From positions 1-64,000 of the forward strand of contig NZ_JALKAL010000018.1 of assembly GCF_023015765.1 (NCBI RefSeq): a stretch of DNA of 64,000 nucleotides, in the 5' to 3' direction. This stretch comes from Ornithinimicrobium sp. F0845 (GTDB taxonomy: Bacteria > Actinomycetota > Actinomycetes > Actinomycetales > Dermatophilaceae). Below, piece after piece: positions 37,071 to 47,042 of the stretch; positions within the stretch are counted from its first letter, which is position 1, and each line of letters starts with the position of its first letter. The notes under the pieces are model-generated. The model did not search any database. It was not told the origin of the DNA and saw only the letters and a list, made by a program, of their open reading frames with translations. Made by a program: the position numbers and the translations under genes.

Positions 37071-37469
37071 TCAGCGTTCAGGCACGGGGCCGCCCCACCA
37101 CGTGGGCGGCGGGTAGGCGTCCAACGTCCGGTCGGCGGTCACCAGGAGGCAGTCCTCTGCCAGGGCCTGCGCCACGAGGAGGCGGTCAAACGGGTCGCGG
37201 TGGTGCCACGGAAGCAACCCGACCCCGGCGGCATGCTCCGCCGAGATGGGCAGGTGCTCAAGGTCGAGTCTCATCAGGACTCGATGCCATGACTCGCCGA
37301 TAGCGAGCTTCCCGAGGGAGCGCTTGATGGCGATCTCCCACACGGAGGTCGCACTCACGAGGACCGCGGACGACGGTTTCGCGAGCGCGTCGGCAACATC
37401 CGGGGGAATTGACCGCCGCTGTCCGAGCAGCAGCCAGACGACGACATTGGTGTCCAGCAGCAACCTCAT
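37071..37469 (-). CDS. vapC: PIN-domain toxin VapC
   Basis: A 132-aa PIN ribonuclease. Acidic active-site residues are in LLLDTNVVVWLL (Asp6), SVWEIAIKRSLGKL (Glu), HRDPFDRLLVAQA (Asp) and LVTADRTLDAY. Family toxins cleave tRNA or rRNA and are neutralised by the antitoxin. The ATG overlaps the antitoxin stop as ATGA, so the pair is translationally coupled. Confidence 0.9.
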   Translation of the reverse strand: MRLLLDTNVVVWLLLGQRRSIPPDVADALAKPSSAVLVSATSVWEIAIKRSLGKLAIGESWHRVLMRLDLEHLPISAEHAAGVGLLPWHHRDPFDRLLVAQALAEDCLLVTADRTLDAYPPPTWWGGPVPER

Positions 37470-37687
37470 GAGCGATAAGGGGCAAGGTCGTCCAGTGGTT
37501 CATCGAACTCGTCGGTCAGTTCGCCCTCGACGTCACCCCAGATGTCGCGACGTTCGGTCACGACCGGTGCAGGACTGAGCACGGCGACCCGCACGCGGCC
37601 ACGCCGGATGACGATGGACTCTCCCGCCTCCACCCGACGCAGCAGTCGGGACAGGTGGGTCTTGGCTTCCTGGACGGTGACCTCCAT
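37466..37687 (-). CDS. vapB: Phd/YefM-family antitoxin VapB
   Basis: A 73-aa Phd-type antitoxin: MEVTVQEAKTHLSRLLRRVEAGESIVIRRGRVRVAVLSP is the DNA-binding fold, and an acidic tail (DVEGELTDEFDEPLDDLAPYRS) would mask VapC. ATG 37687 is preferred to the adjacent GTG because the -10 lies 6 nt upstream. The promoter spacer contains a palindrome that fits autorepression. Confidence 0.9.
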   Translation of the reverse strand: MEVTVQEAKTHLSRLLRRVEAGESIVIRRGRVRVAVLSPAPVVTERRDIWGDVEGELTDEFDEPLDDLAPYRS

Positions 37688-37693
37688 CACTCA

Positions 37694-37723
37694 AGGGTAA
37701 GTCGACCAACTTGACTTGGTCAA
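37694..37723 (-). promoter_or_regulatory. vapBC promoter with internal operator palindrome
   Basis: On the minus strand the -35 TTGACC (37723-37718) and -10 TACCCT (37699-37694) are 18 nt apart, and the ATG begins 6 nt later. A perfect GACCAA-N6-TTGGTC inverted repeat (37704-37721) overlaps the -35 and fills most of the spacer, the expected place for antitoxin/complex binding. Confidence 0.65.
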
Positions 37724-37810
37724 TGCTCGGCCCGAGACACCTCTCTGCGCAAACCATGACGAGCTCAGCCGTTGACTGACCCGGCGGCGGTGCCAGCAGC
37801 ACGCACTGCC

Positions 37811-37816
37811 TACCCT
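37811..37816 (+). promoter_or_regulatory. Leaderless promoter of yaaA (-10 TACCCT)
   Basis: TACCCT ends 6 nt before the GTG at 37823. Confidence 0.5.
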
Positions 37817-37822
37817 GCTCAG

Positions 37823-38572
37823 GTGCTGATCTTGCTTCCTCCGTCCGAGTCCAAGGCTGGTCGCACCCGTGGACGCGCTCTCGATCTTGACCGCCTGTCG
37901 CTGCCGACCCTCAATGCGCACCGCGCCGAGGTCGTCGCTGCGCTGGCCGAAGCGAGCAGCCGGCCGGACGCGGCCGCCACACTGGGCGTCAGCCCCAACC
38001 TGACCGAGGAGATCGCCCGCAACGTCCGGCTCACGACCGCGCCGTCGGTGCCGGTGGCCGACCTCTACACCGGCGTGCTCTATGACGCCCTCGATCTGCC
38101 CTCGTTGGACGCCCCGGCTCGCCGCCGTGCGAACCGGCGCGTCCTCGTCGTCTCCGCCCTGTTCGGCGCGCTCCGGCTGACCGACCGGGTGCCGCCCTAC
38201 CGGCTGTCGATGGCGGTCAACCTGCCCGGCGTCGGGCCGCTCGCAGGCCACTGGCGCGGCCCCCTGGCCGAGACGCTGCCCGACCTCGTCGGCCGCGGTC
38301 TGATCATCGACTGCCGCTCCAGCACGTATGCCGCGGCCTGGCTCCCGCAGGGCGACCTCACCAGGCGCTGGGTCCAGATCCGCGTGCCGGGGGCGACGCA
38401 CATGGCCAAGCACACCCGCGGCCTGGTCACCCGTGCCCTGTGTCAGGCGGATCAGGACCCGCGCGCCCCGGCCGGGCTCGCCGAGGTGCTCGCCGAGACC
38501 TTCCGGGTCGAGCTGCACGAGCCCGCGTCCGCGTCCCGGCCGTGGGTGCTCGACGTCTACCCGCCGGCGTAG
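37823..38572 (+). CDS. yaaA: Peroxide-stress protein YaaA (UPF0246)
   Basis: A 249-aa YaaA/UPF0246 protein. The diagnostic N-terminus VLILLPPSESKAGRTRGRALDL is preceded by a leaderless promoter; the rest has the family blocks ADLYTGVLYDAL, VVSALFGALRLTDRVPPYRLSM and VIRVPGATHMAKHTRGLV-like VRVPGATHMAKHTRG. E. coli YaaA limits free iron and oxidative DNA damage. Convergent with the GH15 gene, 8 nt apart. Confidence 0.92.
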   Translation: MLILLPPSESKAGRTRGRALDLDRLSLPTLNAHRAEVVAALAEASSRPDAAATLGVSPNLTEEIARNVRLTTAPSVPVADLYTGVLYDALDLPSLDAPARRRANRRVLVVSALFGALRLTDRVPPYRLSMAVNLPGVGPLAGHWRGPLAETLPDLVGRGLIIDCRSSTYAAAWLPQGDLTRRWVQIRVPGATHMAKHTRGLVTRALCQADQDPRAPAGLAEVLAETFRVELHEPASASRPWVLDVYPPA

Positions 38573-38580
38573 TCCGGAGG

Positions 38581-40440
38581 TCAGGAGGCGAGGGCGTCGG
38601 CGGCCCTGATCAGGCTCAGGTGGCTGAAGGCCTGCGGGTAGTTGCCGGCCAGCCGCCCGGTCTCGGGGTCGTACTCCTCCGAGAGCAGCCCGACCCCGCT
38701 GGAGTAGTCGAGGAGCTGGGTCATCAGACTTCTGGCCTCGTCCATCCGCCCGCTCATCGCGTACTGCTCGACCAACCAGAAGCAGCACATGAGGAACGGG
38801 TACTCCGCCCCCTCCAGACCGTCCAGACCCGCGGCGGTGCGGTAGCGGTGCAGCAGCCCGGTCGGACCCTGCAGGTCCTCCTCGATCGCGGCGACGGTGC
38901 CGAGCATCAGCTCGTCGTCGTAGGCGACGAAGCCGGTGTGCGGCAGCTGCAGCAGCGAGGCGTCGACCTCGTCGTTGTCGTAGGTCTGGGTGAAGGTGCC
39001 GCGGCCCTGGTCGTAGCCCTGCTCGAGGATCTCCGTGCGCAGCTGGTCGCGCAGCGTGCGCCAGTGCTCGACGTCCCCTGCCAGACCGTGCTCCTCGACC
39101 GCCCGGACGCCCTCGTTGAACGCCGCCCACATCATCACCCGGCCGTGGGTGAAGTGGTGCAGGTCGCCACGCATCTCCCACAGCCCGTGGTCCTTGCGGG
39201 AGAGGTTGGCCTCGCAGTACCGCAGCAGGTTGCGCTGGAGTCCCCAGCTGTACCCGTCCTCGGACCCCTCCGCGTCGCGCAGCCGGGCCAGGGCGAGCAT
39301 GACCTCCCCGGGCACGTCGGCCTGGTACTGACCTGCCGCACCGTTGCCGATCCGGACCGGCCGTGAGTCCTCGTAGCCGGACAGGTGGTCCAGCTCCTTC
39401 TCGTCCAGCTCCCGCTCACCGCCCAGGCCGTACATGATCCGCAGGTCGTCGATGTCCCCGGCCACCGCCCGCAACAACCAGTCGCGCCACAGCAGGGCGC
39501 CCTGGGTGAAGCCGTGGTCGACCATGACCTCGATCGTCAGGGAGGCGTCCCGCAGCCAGGTGTAGCGGTAGTCCCAGTTGCGGGAGCCCCCGAACTCCTC
39601 GGGGAGCGAGGCGGTCGGGGCGGCGACGATGCCCCCGGTCTGCGCGTGGGTCATCGCCCGCAGCGTGAGCAGCGAGCGGGTGATGGCCAGGGCGTGCAGT
39701 CCCTCGGCCTCGATCTGGTCCGCCCACTCGGTCCAGAAGCGCCGGGTCCGTTCCAGCGCCTCCCGGGCGTCGACGCCCTCGGGCTGCTCCTCCCACGAGG
39801 GATACCAGGTCAGGTCCCAGGCCGTCTCCTCACCCTCGCTCAGCATCCGGCTGCCGACGAGCCGGTGGGCCCGGCCGCCATCCCGGGTGTCCGGCGAGCC
39901 CTCGTCGTCGTCCGGTGCGGCCCTGCCGGCGCCGGACGTCCCCTCCGTCAGTTCCTGGGCCGCGTGCAGGGGCGGCCCGGTGAGCAGCAGGCCGTCGGGT
40001 CCGGCCAGTGAGCTGAGCCGCTCCCGGCCGTCCGCGGTGTCCTCCAGCCGTCGGACCCACGGGGTGGCCCGGGCGTAGTTGAACCGGATCCGCAGGTCGT
40101 GCACCACCTCGACGCGCCCCTCCAGGCACTCCACGATCCTGACCAGGTCACCCTGGGTGTCGGCCGGCGGCAGGAAGTCCAGCACCCGCGCCCGGCCGGT
40201 AGGGGAACGCCACACCGTCTCCAGGACGAACGTCGAGGGCTCGTAGCCCCAGCTCTCCACGGTGCCGTCCGCGATCGAGAGCTGCCAGCGACCGTCGTCC
40301 GGGCCCCCGAGGAGCGCGGAGAAGACCGCCTGACTGTCGAAGCGGGGTAGGCACAGCCAGTCGACGCTCCCCTCGCGCGACACCAGGGGCCCGGTCCGCA
40401 GGTCCGAGAGCAGTGCGTAGTCCTCAAGTGGTGTGCTCAT
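38581..40440 (-). CDS. Glycoside hydrolase family 15 protein
   Basis: A 619-aa GH15-type protein: an N-terminal beta-sandwich (about 1-230, YALLSDLRTGPLVSREGSVDWLCLPRFDS) and an (alpha/alpha)6 barrel (about 240-619). Catalytic-region blocks are YRYTWLRDASLTIEVM and GAEYPFLMCCFWLVEQYAMSGR. Actinobacterial members include trehalases and glucoamylases. No signal peptide, so it acts in the cytoplasm; trehalose is a reasonable but unproven substrate. ATG 40440 chosen because MSTPLEDYALLSDL is the family start. Confidence 0.88.
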   Translation of the reverse strand: MSTPLEDYALLSDLRTGPLVSREGSVDWLCLPRFDSQAVFSALLGGPDDGRWQLSIADGTVESWGYEPSTFVLETVWRSPTGRARVLDFLPPADTQGDLVRIVECLEGRVEVVHDLRIRFNYARATPWVRRLEDTADGRERLSSLAGPDGLLLTGPPLHAAQELTEGTSGAGRAAPDDDEGSPDTRDGGRAHRLVGSRMLSEGEETAWDLTWYPSWEEQPEGVDAREALERTRRFWTEWADQIEAEGLHALAITRSLLTLRAMTHAQTGGIVAAPTASLPEEFGGSRNWDYRYTWLRDASLTIEVMVDHGFTQGALLWRDWLLRAVAGDIDDLRIMYGLGGERELDEKELDHLSGYEDSRPVRIGNGAAGQYQADVPGEVMLALARLRDAEGSEDGYSWGLQRNLLRYCEANLSRKDHGLWEMRGDLHHFTHGRVMMWAAFNEGVRAVEEHGLAGDVEHWRTLRDQLRTEILEQGYDQGRGTFTQTYDNDEVDASLLQLPHTGFVAYDDELMLGTVAAIEEDLQGPTGLLHRYRTAAGLDGLEGAEYPFLMCCFWLVEQYAMSGRMDEARSLMTQLLDYSSGVGLLSEEYDPETGRLAGNYPQAFSHLSLIRAADALAS

Positions 40441-40500
40441 GCCGGCCAGTGTGTCAGCGGGCACGTGCCGTCGCCCTGGCCAGCCGGCACCCCCGGCGGC

Positions 40501-41646
40501 TTACCCCAGGCGTCCGAGCGCCTCCTGCACGTCCGCGACCAGGTCGGCCTCGTCCTCGATCCCCACGGAGAGCCGGATGATGTTGTCCGGCACCTCCAGC
40601 TCGGTGCCCCGCACCGAGGCATGGGTCATCTCGGCCGGGTAGTTCACCAGCGACTCGACCCCGCCCAGGCTCTCGGCGAGCTGGAAGACCGACGTCGACT
40701 CCGCGAACCGACGGGCCGCGCCAGCGCCACCGGCGAGCCCCAGTGACACCATCCCGCCGAAGGCGCTCATCTGCCTCGCCGCGATCTCGTGCCCCGGGTG
40801 GTCGGCCAGCCCCGGGTAGTAGACCCGTTCCACCGCGGGATGCCCGACCAGCGCCTGCGCGATCGCGGCAGCGTTGGAGCTGTGCCTCTCCATGCGCAGC
40901 GCCAGGGTCTTGATGCCGCGGATGGTCAGGAACACCTCCCACGGCGCGGACACCCCGCCGGCCGCGAACTGGAGGAACTGGATCTTCTCGGCGTGCTCCT
41001 CGCTCGCGGTCACGACGACGCCGCCGAGGACGTCGGAGTGTCCTCCGAGGTACTTCGTCGCCGAGTGCACCACGATGTCGGCGCCGAGGCTGATCGGCGT
41101 CTGCAGTGCGGGAGAGGCGAAGGTGTTGTCCACCACGACGATCAGGCCGTGCTCGTGCCCCAGCGCGGCGACCGCCTCCATGTCGGTGATCTTCATCAGC
41201 GGGTTGCTGGGCGTCTCCAGCCAGAGCATCTTCGTCTCTGGCAGTATGCCGGCACGCACCGCGTCGAGGTCGCTCATCTCCGCGGTGCTCAGGTCCAGGC
41301 CCCACGGCCTGAGGATCCTGTTCACCAGCCGGTGGGTCCCGCCGTAGACGTCGTTGCCCATCAGCACGTGGTCACCGGCGCTGAGCAGCGCGCGGAAGGT
41401 CGCGTCCTCGGCCGCAAGGCCCGAGGCGAACGAGAGCCCGCGCACGCCGCCCTCGAGGTCGGCGACGAGCTCCTGCAGCGCGTCACGCGTCGGGTTGGTG
41501 CCGCGGGTGTACTCATAGCCGCCCCGCAGACCGCCGACGTGCTCCTGCACGAAGGTCGAGGTCTGGTAGACCGGCGGGATCACCGAGCCCGTGGTCGGGT
41601 CGAAGGCCTGGCCGGTGTGGATGGCGCGGGTGGAGAATCCGGTCAC
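40501..41646 (-). CDS. metB: Cystathionine gamma-synthase/lyase (PLP enzyme)
   Basis: A 381-aa Cys/Met-metabolism PLP enzyme. Lys198 in HSATKYLGGHSD forms the Schiff base; YEYTRGTNPTRDALQ, SFASGLAAE and ETPSNPLM are also conserved. Together with the upstream cbs it forms the transsulfuration pair. Gamma-synthase and gamma-lyase activities cannot be separated by reading; pairing with cbs favours a role in reverse transsulfuration (cystathionine to cysteine). GTG start with GGAG about 8 nt upstream. Confidence 0.9.
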   Translation of the reverse strand: MTGFSTRAIHTGQAFDPTTGSVIPPVYQTSTFVQEHVGGLRGGYEYTRGTNPTRDALQELVADLEGGVRGLSFASGLAAEDATFRALLSAGDHVLMGNDVYGGTHRLVNRILRPWGLDLSTAEMSDLDAVRAGILPETKMLWLETPSNPLMKITDMEAVAALGHEHGLIVVVDNTFASPALQTPISLGADIVVHSATKYLGGHSDVLGGVVVTASEEHAEKIQFLQFAAGGVSAPWEVFLTIRGIKTLALRMERHSSNAAAIAQALVGHPAVERVYYPGLADHPGHEIAARQMSAFGGMVSLGLAGGAGAARRFAESTSVFQLAESLGGVESLVNYPAEMTHASVRGTELEVPDNIIRLSVGIEDEADLVADVQEALGRLG

Positions 41647-41654
41647 GTCTGCTC

Positions 41655-41716
41655 CAATTCTTGGGGAAGTCTTGCACGCGCTGTGCGCATTTTGAGGGAG
41701 GTTTTGTCCGCTCGGG
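41655..41716 (+). repeat. Dispersed motif, copies 2 and 3
   Basis: Two imperfect adjacent copies, AATTCTTGGGGAAGTCTTGCACGC (41655 on) and TTTTGAGGGAGGTTTTGTCCGC (41688 on), match the motif after ppgK at 24718. They occupy most of the gap between cbs and metB. Confidence 0.5.
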
Positions 41717-41719
41717 TCC

Positions 41720-43078
<1,359 letters not shown>

Positions 43079-43236
43079 CAGTGGTCTGCTCCCGGGTCGG
43101 TGGATGGCCACGGCCAGCGTATGGCATCAACCACACAGGTTCTGTTCACGGTCAGGTGTGACCAGCACAAGTTGAAGATCTGTGTTCCGCAGAGATCCAG
43201 AGCCCACTGTCGGTACACGACCATTACCAGCGTGTC

Positions 43237-43464
43237 GTGGCGGGTGTACGTTCACAACCCCCCGCCGTACACTGGCGAGCGAACCGCACAGTGGAGGTGA
43301 CACCACCCGGCTATGGCTCTGGTAGCACACTCTTCTTCTACGGCGGCAGTGCCTACATGGTTCGGACCACCGGCGGATACCTGACCGGAGGGGAGTGGGT
43401 TGTCTACACGCTGAACGGTGATGTGGACCGTTCTCAAACCTACGACGCGTGTGTCGAGCCGTAA
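43237..43464 (+). CDS. Short hypothetical ORF in lower-GC patch
   Basis: The frame encodes up to 75 aa; the plausible part from GTG 43291 reads VEVTPPGYGSGSTLFFYGGSAYMVRTTGG and ends YDACVEP. Composition (Gly/Tyr/Thr) resembles an exported protein fragment, but no signal peptide is present. It overlaps the start of the lipoprotein gene. It may be the remnant of a larger gene; weakly supported. Confidence 0.3.
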   Translation: MAGVRSQPPAVHWRANRTVEVTPPGYGSGSTLFFYGGSAYMVRTTGGYLTGGEWVVYTLNGDVDRSQTYDACVEP

Positions 43465-43993
43465 TCTCGAACGTCCCAGGATCGGGGCTCTGACCGCCCT
43501 TGCCTTGAGCGTTTCAGTTGCAATGATCCTATCGTCCTGCTCGACGGACTCGACCGCACCCGGGGATGAGCACGTCGACCGGCAGGCCGAGGCGGAGGCA
43601 CTTGTAGCGTTCTCGCGCGGAATGGCGGACTGTCTCACCGAGGCGGGGTTCCCGTCGACCTACCGCGAAGTCGACGGCGGTATCTCCGTGAGCGGTGGCA
43701 CACCAGCGGAGCGCCGCGCCGCCATGGCGACCTGTGAGGAGACGCTAGGCGGTGCCCCGGAGTCGCCACCGTTGTCACGCGAGGAGCTGGTAGCGCTCCA
43801 CGAACTGGAGGTCGAGGCCTACAAGTGCCTCGTCGACCACGGCTATGAACCTGCGCCGCCGTCGAGCAAGGAGCAGTTCGTCGCGACCTATGCCACTGGA
43901 GAGTCGTGGTATGCACACAAGTCGTCCGTCGAGGGTAGCGTGATCCCGGACACGCAGTGCCCCTACCCCGAACCGGCAGACATCGACTGGTAG
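43451..43993 (+). CDS. Putative lipoprotein
   Basis: About 180 aa. The signal peptide ends in the lipobox-like LSSC (ALTALALSVSVAMILSSC), followed by a Ser/Thr-rich linker and a small domain with four further cysteines (MADCLTEAGF, MATCEETLGG, YKCLVDHGY, TQCPYPEP) that may form disulfides. The GTG at 43451 gives a ~30-residue signal peptide; ATG at 43418/43421 is possible. GC content and codon use are lower than in neighbours, which suggests recent acquisition. Function unknown. Confidence 0.7.
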   Translation: MSSRNLERPRIGALTALALSVSVAMILSSCSTDSTAPGDEHVDRQAEAEALVAFSRGMADCLTEAGFPSTYREVDGGISVSGGTPAERRAAMATCEETLGGAPESPPLSREELVALHELEVEAYKCLVDHGYEPAPPSSKEQFVATYATGESWYAHKSSVEGSVIPDTQCPYPEPADIDW

Positions 43994-44029
43994 CGGCTTC
44001 GCGGGAACCAAACCCGGTTCGCCCCGGCG

Positions 44030-45286
44030 TCAGAGGTCGTGCAGGTGGTGCGTGTCGTTGACGAAGGCGACCTGCGCCCCGCCATCGGGCCAGAACTCGA
44101 AGGCGGTGAGCGACGCGGGCGCCGTGGCGATGGACCAGGCACGGTTGCTGTCGATGCCCAGCACCTGGGAGAGCACCACCATGAGCGGCAGCCGGTGGGT
44201 CGCGACAACCACGGTGCCGCCGCGGGCGATGGCCCTGCCCAGGGCGGAGACCACGCGTCCGGTCAGCTGGGTGCGGCTCTCCCCGCCGGGGCGGGAGTAT
44301 GCCGGATCCTGGCGGAGCGCGAGCAGCTCCTGCCCGGAGCGGGTCACCAGGTCGGCCATCGTCGCGCCGTCCCAGTCACCGAAGGCCTGCTCGTCCCAGT
44401 CCCGGTCGACCTCTGGGGTGACGCCCAGCGCCTCGGCGATCGCTCCCCCGGTCTGCATGGCGCGGGTCAGGGAGGAGGTCAGCACCTGGATCGGGGCGGG
44501 ACCGGACCGGTCGATGAGTCGTCTGACGGCCCCCGCTGCGGCCGCGGCCTGGGCCAGGCCCTCCTCGTTGAGCGGCGGGTTGGCGCCACCCCGGCCGTCC
44601 AGCTTGTGGGCGCGGGTGAAGTCGGTGACGCCGTGGCGCACCAGGATCAGCCGGCACGATCCCTCCAGGGTCGGGTCGGTCTCGGTGCTGAAGACCTCCT
44701 CGCCGACGGGCGCCTTGACCTCGCCGAAGGTCGGCTCGGCCTTCACGGGCGGCGCCGGATCGTCGAGGTCGAACAGACTCGGAGCCGGCTCCGCCTCGCG
44801 AGCGCCCGGGCGGACGACGGACTCGACGTGGTCCCGGCGCACCGTCTCACCGTCCATGCCGTCGTTGGACAGCGCGTCCGCGGCCGAGTTCTCCGCCCGC
44901 GGGATCCAGGCGTAGGTCACGCGGCCTCCGGCGGCCTGGATCTGGCGCGCCAGGTCACGGGCCTGCAGCGCGAGGCGACGCATGTCCTCGTGCTTGATCT
45001 TCCACCGGCCGCTCATCTGCTCGACGACGAGCTTGGAGTCCATCCGCACCTCGACCGTGGCGCCGTCGGCCAGCCCGAGGTCCAGGACCGCGCGCAGCCC
45101 CTCGATCAACCCGGTGTACTCCGCGACGTTGTTGGACGCCGTGCCCAGCGGTGCCGCCCGCTCGGCGAGCAGCGTGCCGTCGGCGTCCCGCACCAGTGCT
45201 CCGTAGCCCGCCACCCCCGGGTTGCCCCGGGACCCACCGTCGGCCTCGACGACGAGGCGCCGCCCCCGGCCCGACGGCATACTCAC
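44030..45286 (-). CDS. rnhA: Bifunctional RNase H / acid phosphatase (histidine phosphatase)
   Basis: A 418-aa fusion known in actinobacteria (Rv2228c type). N-terminal RNase HI domain (about 10-145): Asp16 in VVEADGGSRGNPG, Glu56 in NNVAEYTGL, Asp83 in RMDSKL and an Asp in NSAADALSNDG. C-terminal histidine-phosphatase domain (about 215-418) with LVRHGVTDF (RHG) and ATHRLPLMV. The phosphatase part resembles alpha-ribazole phosphatase (CobC). GTG start overlaps the zinc-ribbon gene stop as GTGA. Confidence 0.93.
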   Translation of the reverse strand: MSMPSGRGRRLVVEADGGSRGNPGVAGYGALVRDADGTLLAERAAPLGTASNNVAEYTGLIEGLRAVLDLGLADGATVEVRMDSKLVVEQMSGRWKIKHEDMRRLALQARDLARQIQAAGGRVTYAWIPRAENSAADALSNDGMDGETVRRDHVESVVRPGAREAEPAPSLFDLDDPAPPVKAEPTFGEVKAPVGEEVFSTETDPTLEGSCRLILVRHGVTDFTRAHKLDGRGGANPPLNEEGLAQAAAAAGAVRRLIDRSGPAPIQVLTSSLTRAMQTGGAIAEALGVTPEVDRDWDEQAFGDWDGATMADLVTRSGQELLALRQDPAYSRPGGESRTQLTGRVVSALGRAIARGGTVVVATHRLPLMVVLSQVLGIDSNRAWSIATAPASLTAFEFWPDGGAQVAFVNDTHHLHDL

Positions 45287-46020
45287 AGACCGGACTCGGC
45301 CGTGCGCACCAGGATGCGGCGGCACTCCTCGCAGCGCAGCACCTCGTCCGCCTCGGCCGACCGGATGCGACCCAGGTCGACCTGGTTGAGCTCCAGCTGG
45401 CAGCCGCCGCAGCGGCGCTGCTGCAGGGGGGCCGCGCCGGTGCCGGACTGGGCGCGGATCTTGTCGTAGAGCGCGACCAGCTCGTCGCTGATGTCGGCCA
45501 CGATCGCGTCGCGGCCGGCAGCGACCTCGGCCCGGTCGGCCTGCAGCGCCTGAGCCTTGGTGTCGCGGCTGGCGGTGACCTCGGCGATCTGCGCGGCGAG
45601 GGCGTCCCGGTCGGCCTCCGCCTTAGCGACCTCGGCGTCCAGCGCCTCGGCCCGCTCCATGACCTCCAGCTCCTCGTCCTCGAGGGTGGTCTGCCGCCGG
45701 GCGAGGGACTCCAGCTCGTGCTGGATGGCCTGCAGGTCCTTGGCGCTGCCGAGGCCGGCGTCCAGGCGCTGCTGGTCGCGGGCGGCCCGGTCCCGGACCA
45801 GCTGGACGTCCTGCTCGGCCTTGGCCAGCTCGCGCTGCACGTCGCCGCGGGCCGTGGTGGTGCGCACCACCTCGGCGTCCAGGTCGGCGGCGCGGGCGGT
45901 CAGGGTCTCGAGCTCGGCGTGCTCGGGCAGGCCCCGGAGCTGGTGGTCCAGCTGACCGAGCCGGGTGTCGAGGGCCTGCAGGTCGAGCAGCCGCTGCTGC
46001 TGCGTCGGGTCGGCTTTCAC
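45283..46020 (-). CDS. C4-type zinc-ribbon coiled-coil protein (DUF164)
   Basis: A 245-aa protein with a long antiparallel coiled coil (about 1-190, heptad-rich LQALDTRLGQLDHQLRGL...) and a C-terminal zinc ribbon CGGCQLELNQ...LRCEEC. Function uncertain; nucleic-acid or ribosome-related roles have been suggested for the family. Coupled by GTGA overlaps to nif3 upstream and rnhA downstream, the conserved Rv2230c-2229c-2228c order. Confidence 0.9.
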   Translation of the reverse strand: MKADPTQQQRLLDLQALDTRLGQLDHQLRGLPEHAELETLTARAADLDAEVVRTTTARGDVQRELAKAEQDVQLVRDRAARDQQRLDAGLGSAKDLQAIQHELESLARRQTTLEDEELEVMERAEALDAEVAKAEADRDALAAQIAEVTASRDTKAQALQADRAEVAAGRDAIVADISDELVALYDKIRAQSGTGAAPLQQRRCGGCQLELNQVDLGRIRSAEADEVLRCEECRRILVRTAESGL

Positions 46021-46928
46021 GCGTGGTCTCCTGCGTCGTCGGTGCGGGGTGCGCTCGGGGGGTTCTGCTGCGGTCCGGCCGCTCCGAGGACGAAGTCCCA
46101 CGGGTCGGTCCGCACCTGCGAAACGTGGATCTCCAACCTAGCCGCAGCCGCCCCCAGCTCCGCACCCAGGCGTGCGGCGAGACCGGGCAGCCACAGCGAC
46201 TCGCTCGCATAGTGCCCCGCGTCGATCAAGTATGGCGTGCCGCCGGCCAGGACCGCTTCCTCCCGGGCCTCCAGGGCCGGGTGGTGGCGCAGGTCGGCCG
46301 TCACGTAGACGTCGGCGCCGCTGGCCCGGACCGCCCCGAAGCTGGTGTCCCCTGCGCCGCCCAGGACGGCCACGCGGCGCACGGTCCCGTCGGCCGGACC
46401 GGCCACCCGGATCCCGGCGGCGGTCGCCGGCAGGTTCTCGTGCAGGCCGTGGGCGAAGTCGGCGAGCGTGGTCGGCCGGGGCAGGTCCCCGACGCGGCCG
46501 AGCTCCTGGCCCTCGGTGATCTCCAGCGCCTCGGTCTCGGTCAGACCGCACGCCTGCGCGAGCGCCTGGCCCACGCCGGGGTCTGCCACGTCGGCGTTGG
46601 TGTGGGCGCAGTAGAGCGCGATGTCGTTGACGATCAGCTCGGTCACGGCTGCCCCCTTGGCGCTCGTCGTGGCCACCGAGTGGATGCCGCGCAGCAGCAG
46701 CGGGTGGTGGGTGATGACCAGGTCAGCGCCTGCGTCCCTGGCCTCCTCGATGACCGCCAGCGTGGGGTCGACGGCCAGGTGGATGCGGCTGACCGGCTGG
46801 TCCGGGTCGCCGGCCACGAGACCGACCTGGTCCCACGACTGCGCGGTGTCCGGCGGGTAGAGCCGCTCGAGCACGGCGACCACGTCGCGCAGGGTGAGCT
46901 GCTCCTCATACTGACCTGTCTGCGTCAC
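46017..46928 (-). CDS. NIF3-like metal-binding protein
   Basis: A 303-aa Nif3/YbgI-family protein, often labelled GTP cyclohydrolase 1 type 2-like. Metal-binding His/Glu/Asp blocks include WDQVGLVAGD, VITHHPLLLRG, ALYCAHTNAD and GHYASESLWLPG. Role unknown; likely dinuclear metal hydrolase. The GTG at 46928 is 7 nt after a TACCAT -10; ATG at 46937 would place the start inside that hexamer's downstream edge and is less likely. Confidence 0.88.
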   Translation of the reverse strand: MTQTGQYEEQLTLRDVVAVLERLYPPDTAQSWDQVGLVAGDPDQPVSRIHLAVDPTLAVIEEARDAGADLVITHHPLLLRGIHSVATTSAKGAAVTELIVNDIALYCAHTNADVADPGVGQALAQACGLTETEALEITEGQELGRVGDLPRPTTLADFAHGLHENLPATAAGIRVAGPADGTVRRVAVLGGAGDTSFGAVRASGADVYVTADLRHHPALEAREEAVLAGGTPYLIDAGHYASESLWLPGLAARLGAELGAAAARLEIHVSQVRTDPWDFVLGAAGPQQNPPSAPRTDDAGDHA

Positions 46929-46935
46929 GTGGCCC

Positions 46936-46941
46936 ATGGTA
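46936..46941 (-). promoter_or_regulatory. Leaderless promoter of nif3-zinc ribbon-rnhA (-10 TACCAT)
   Basis: TACCAT ends 7 nt before GTG 46928. Confidence 0.45.
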
Positions 46942-47042
46942 GGCGTCACGCCAGCGGATGGACGGCGTGGCGTGAACTGGCGTGAGTTGCTGGCACAATG
47001 GTGCGCCGCAGCGCCGCGCCGGACCGTCCGGGCCGACGCTCA

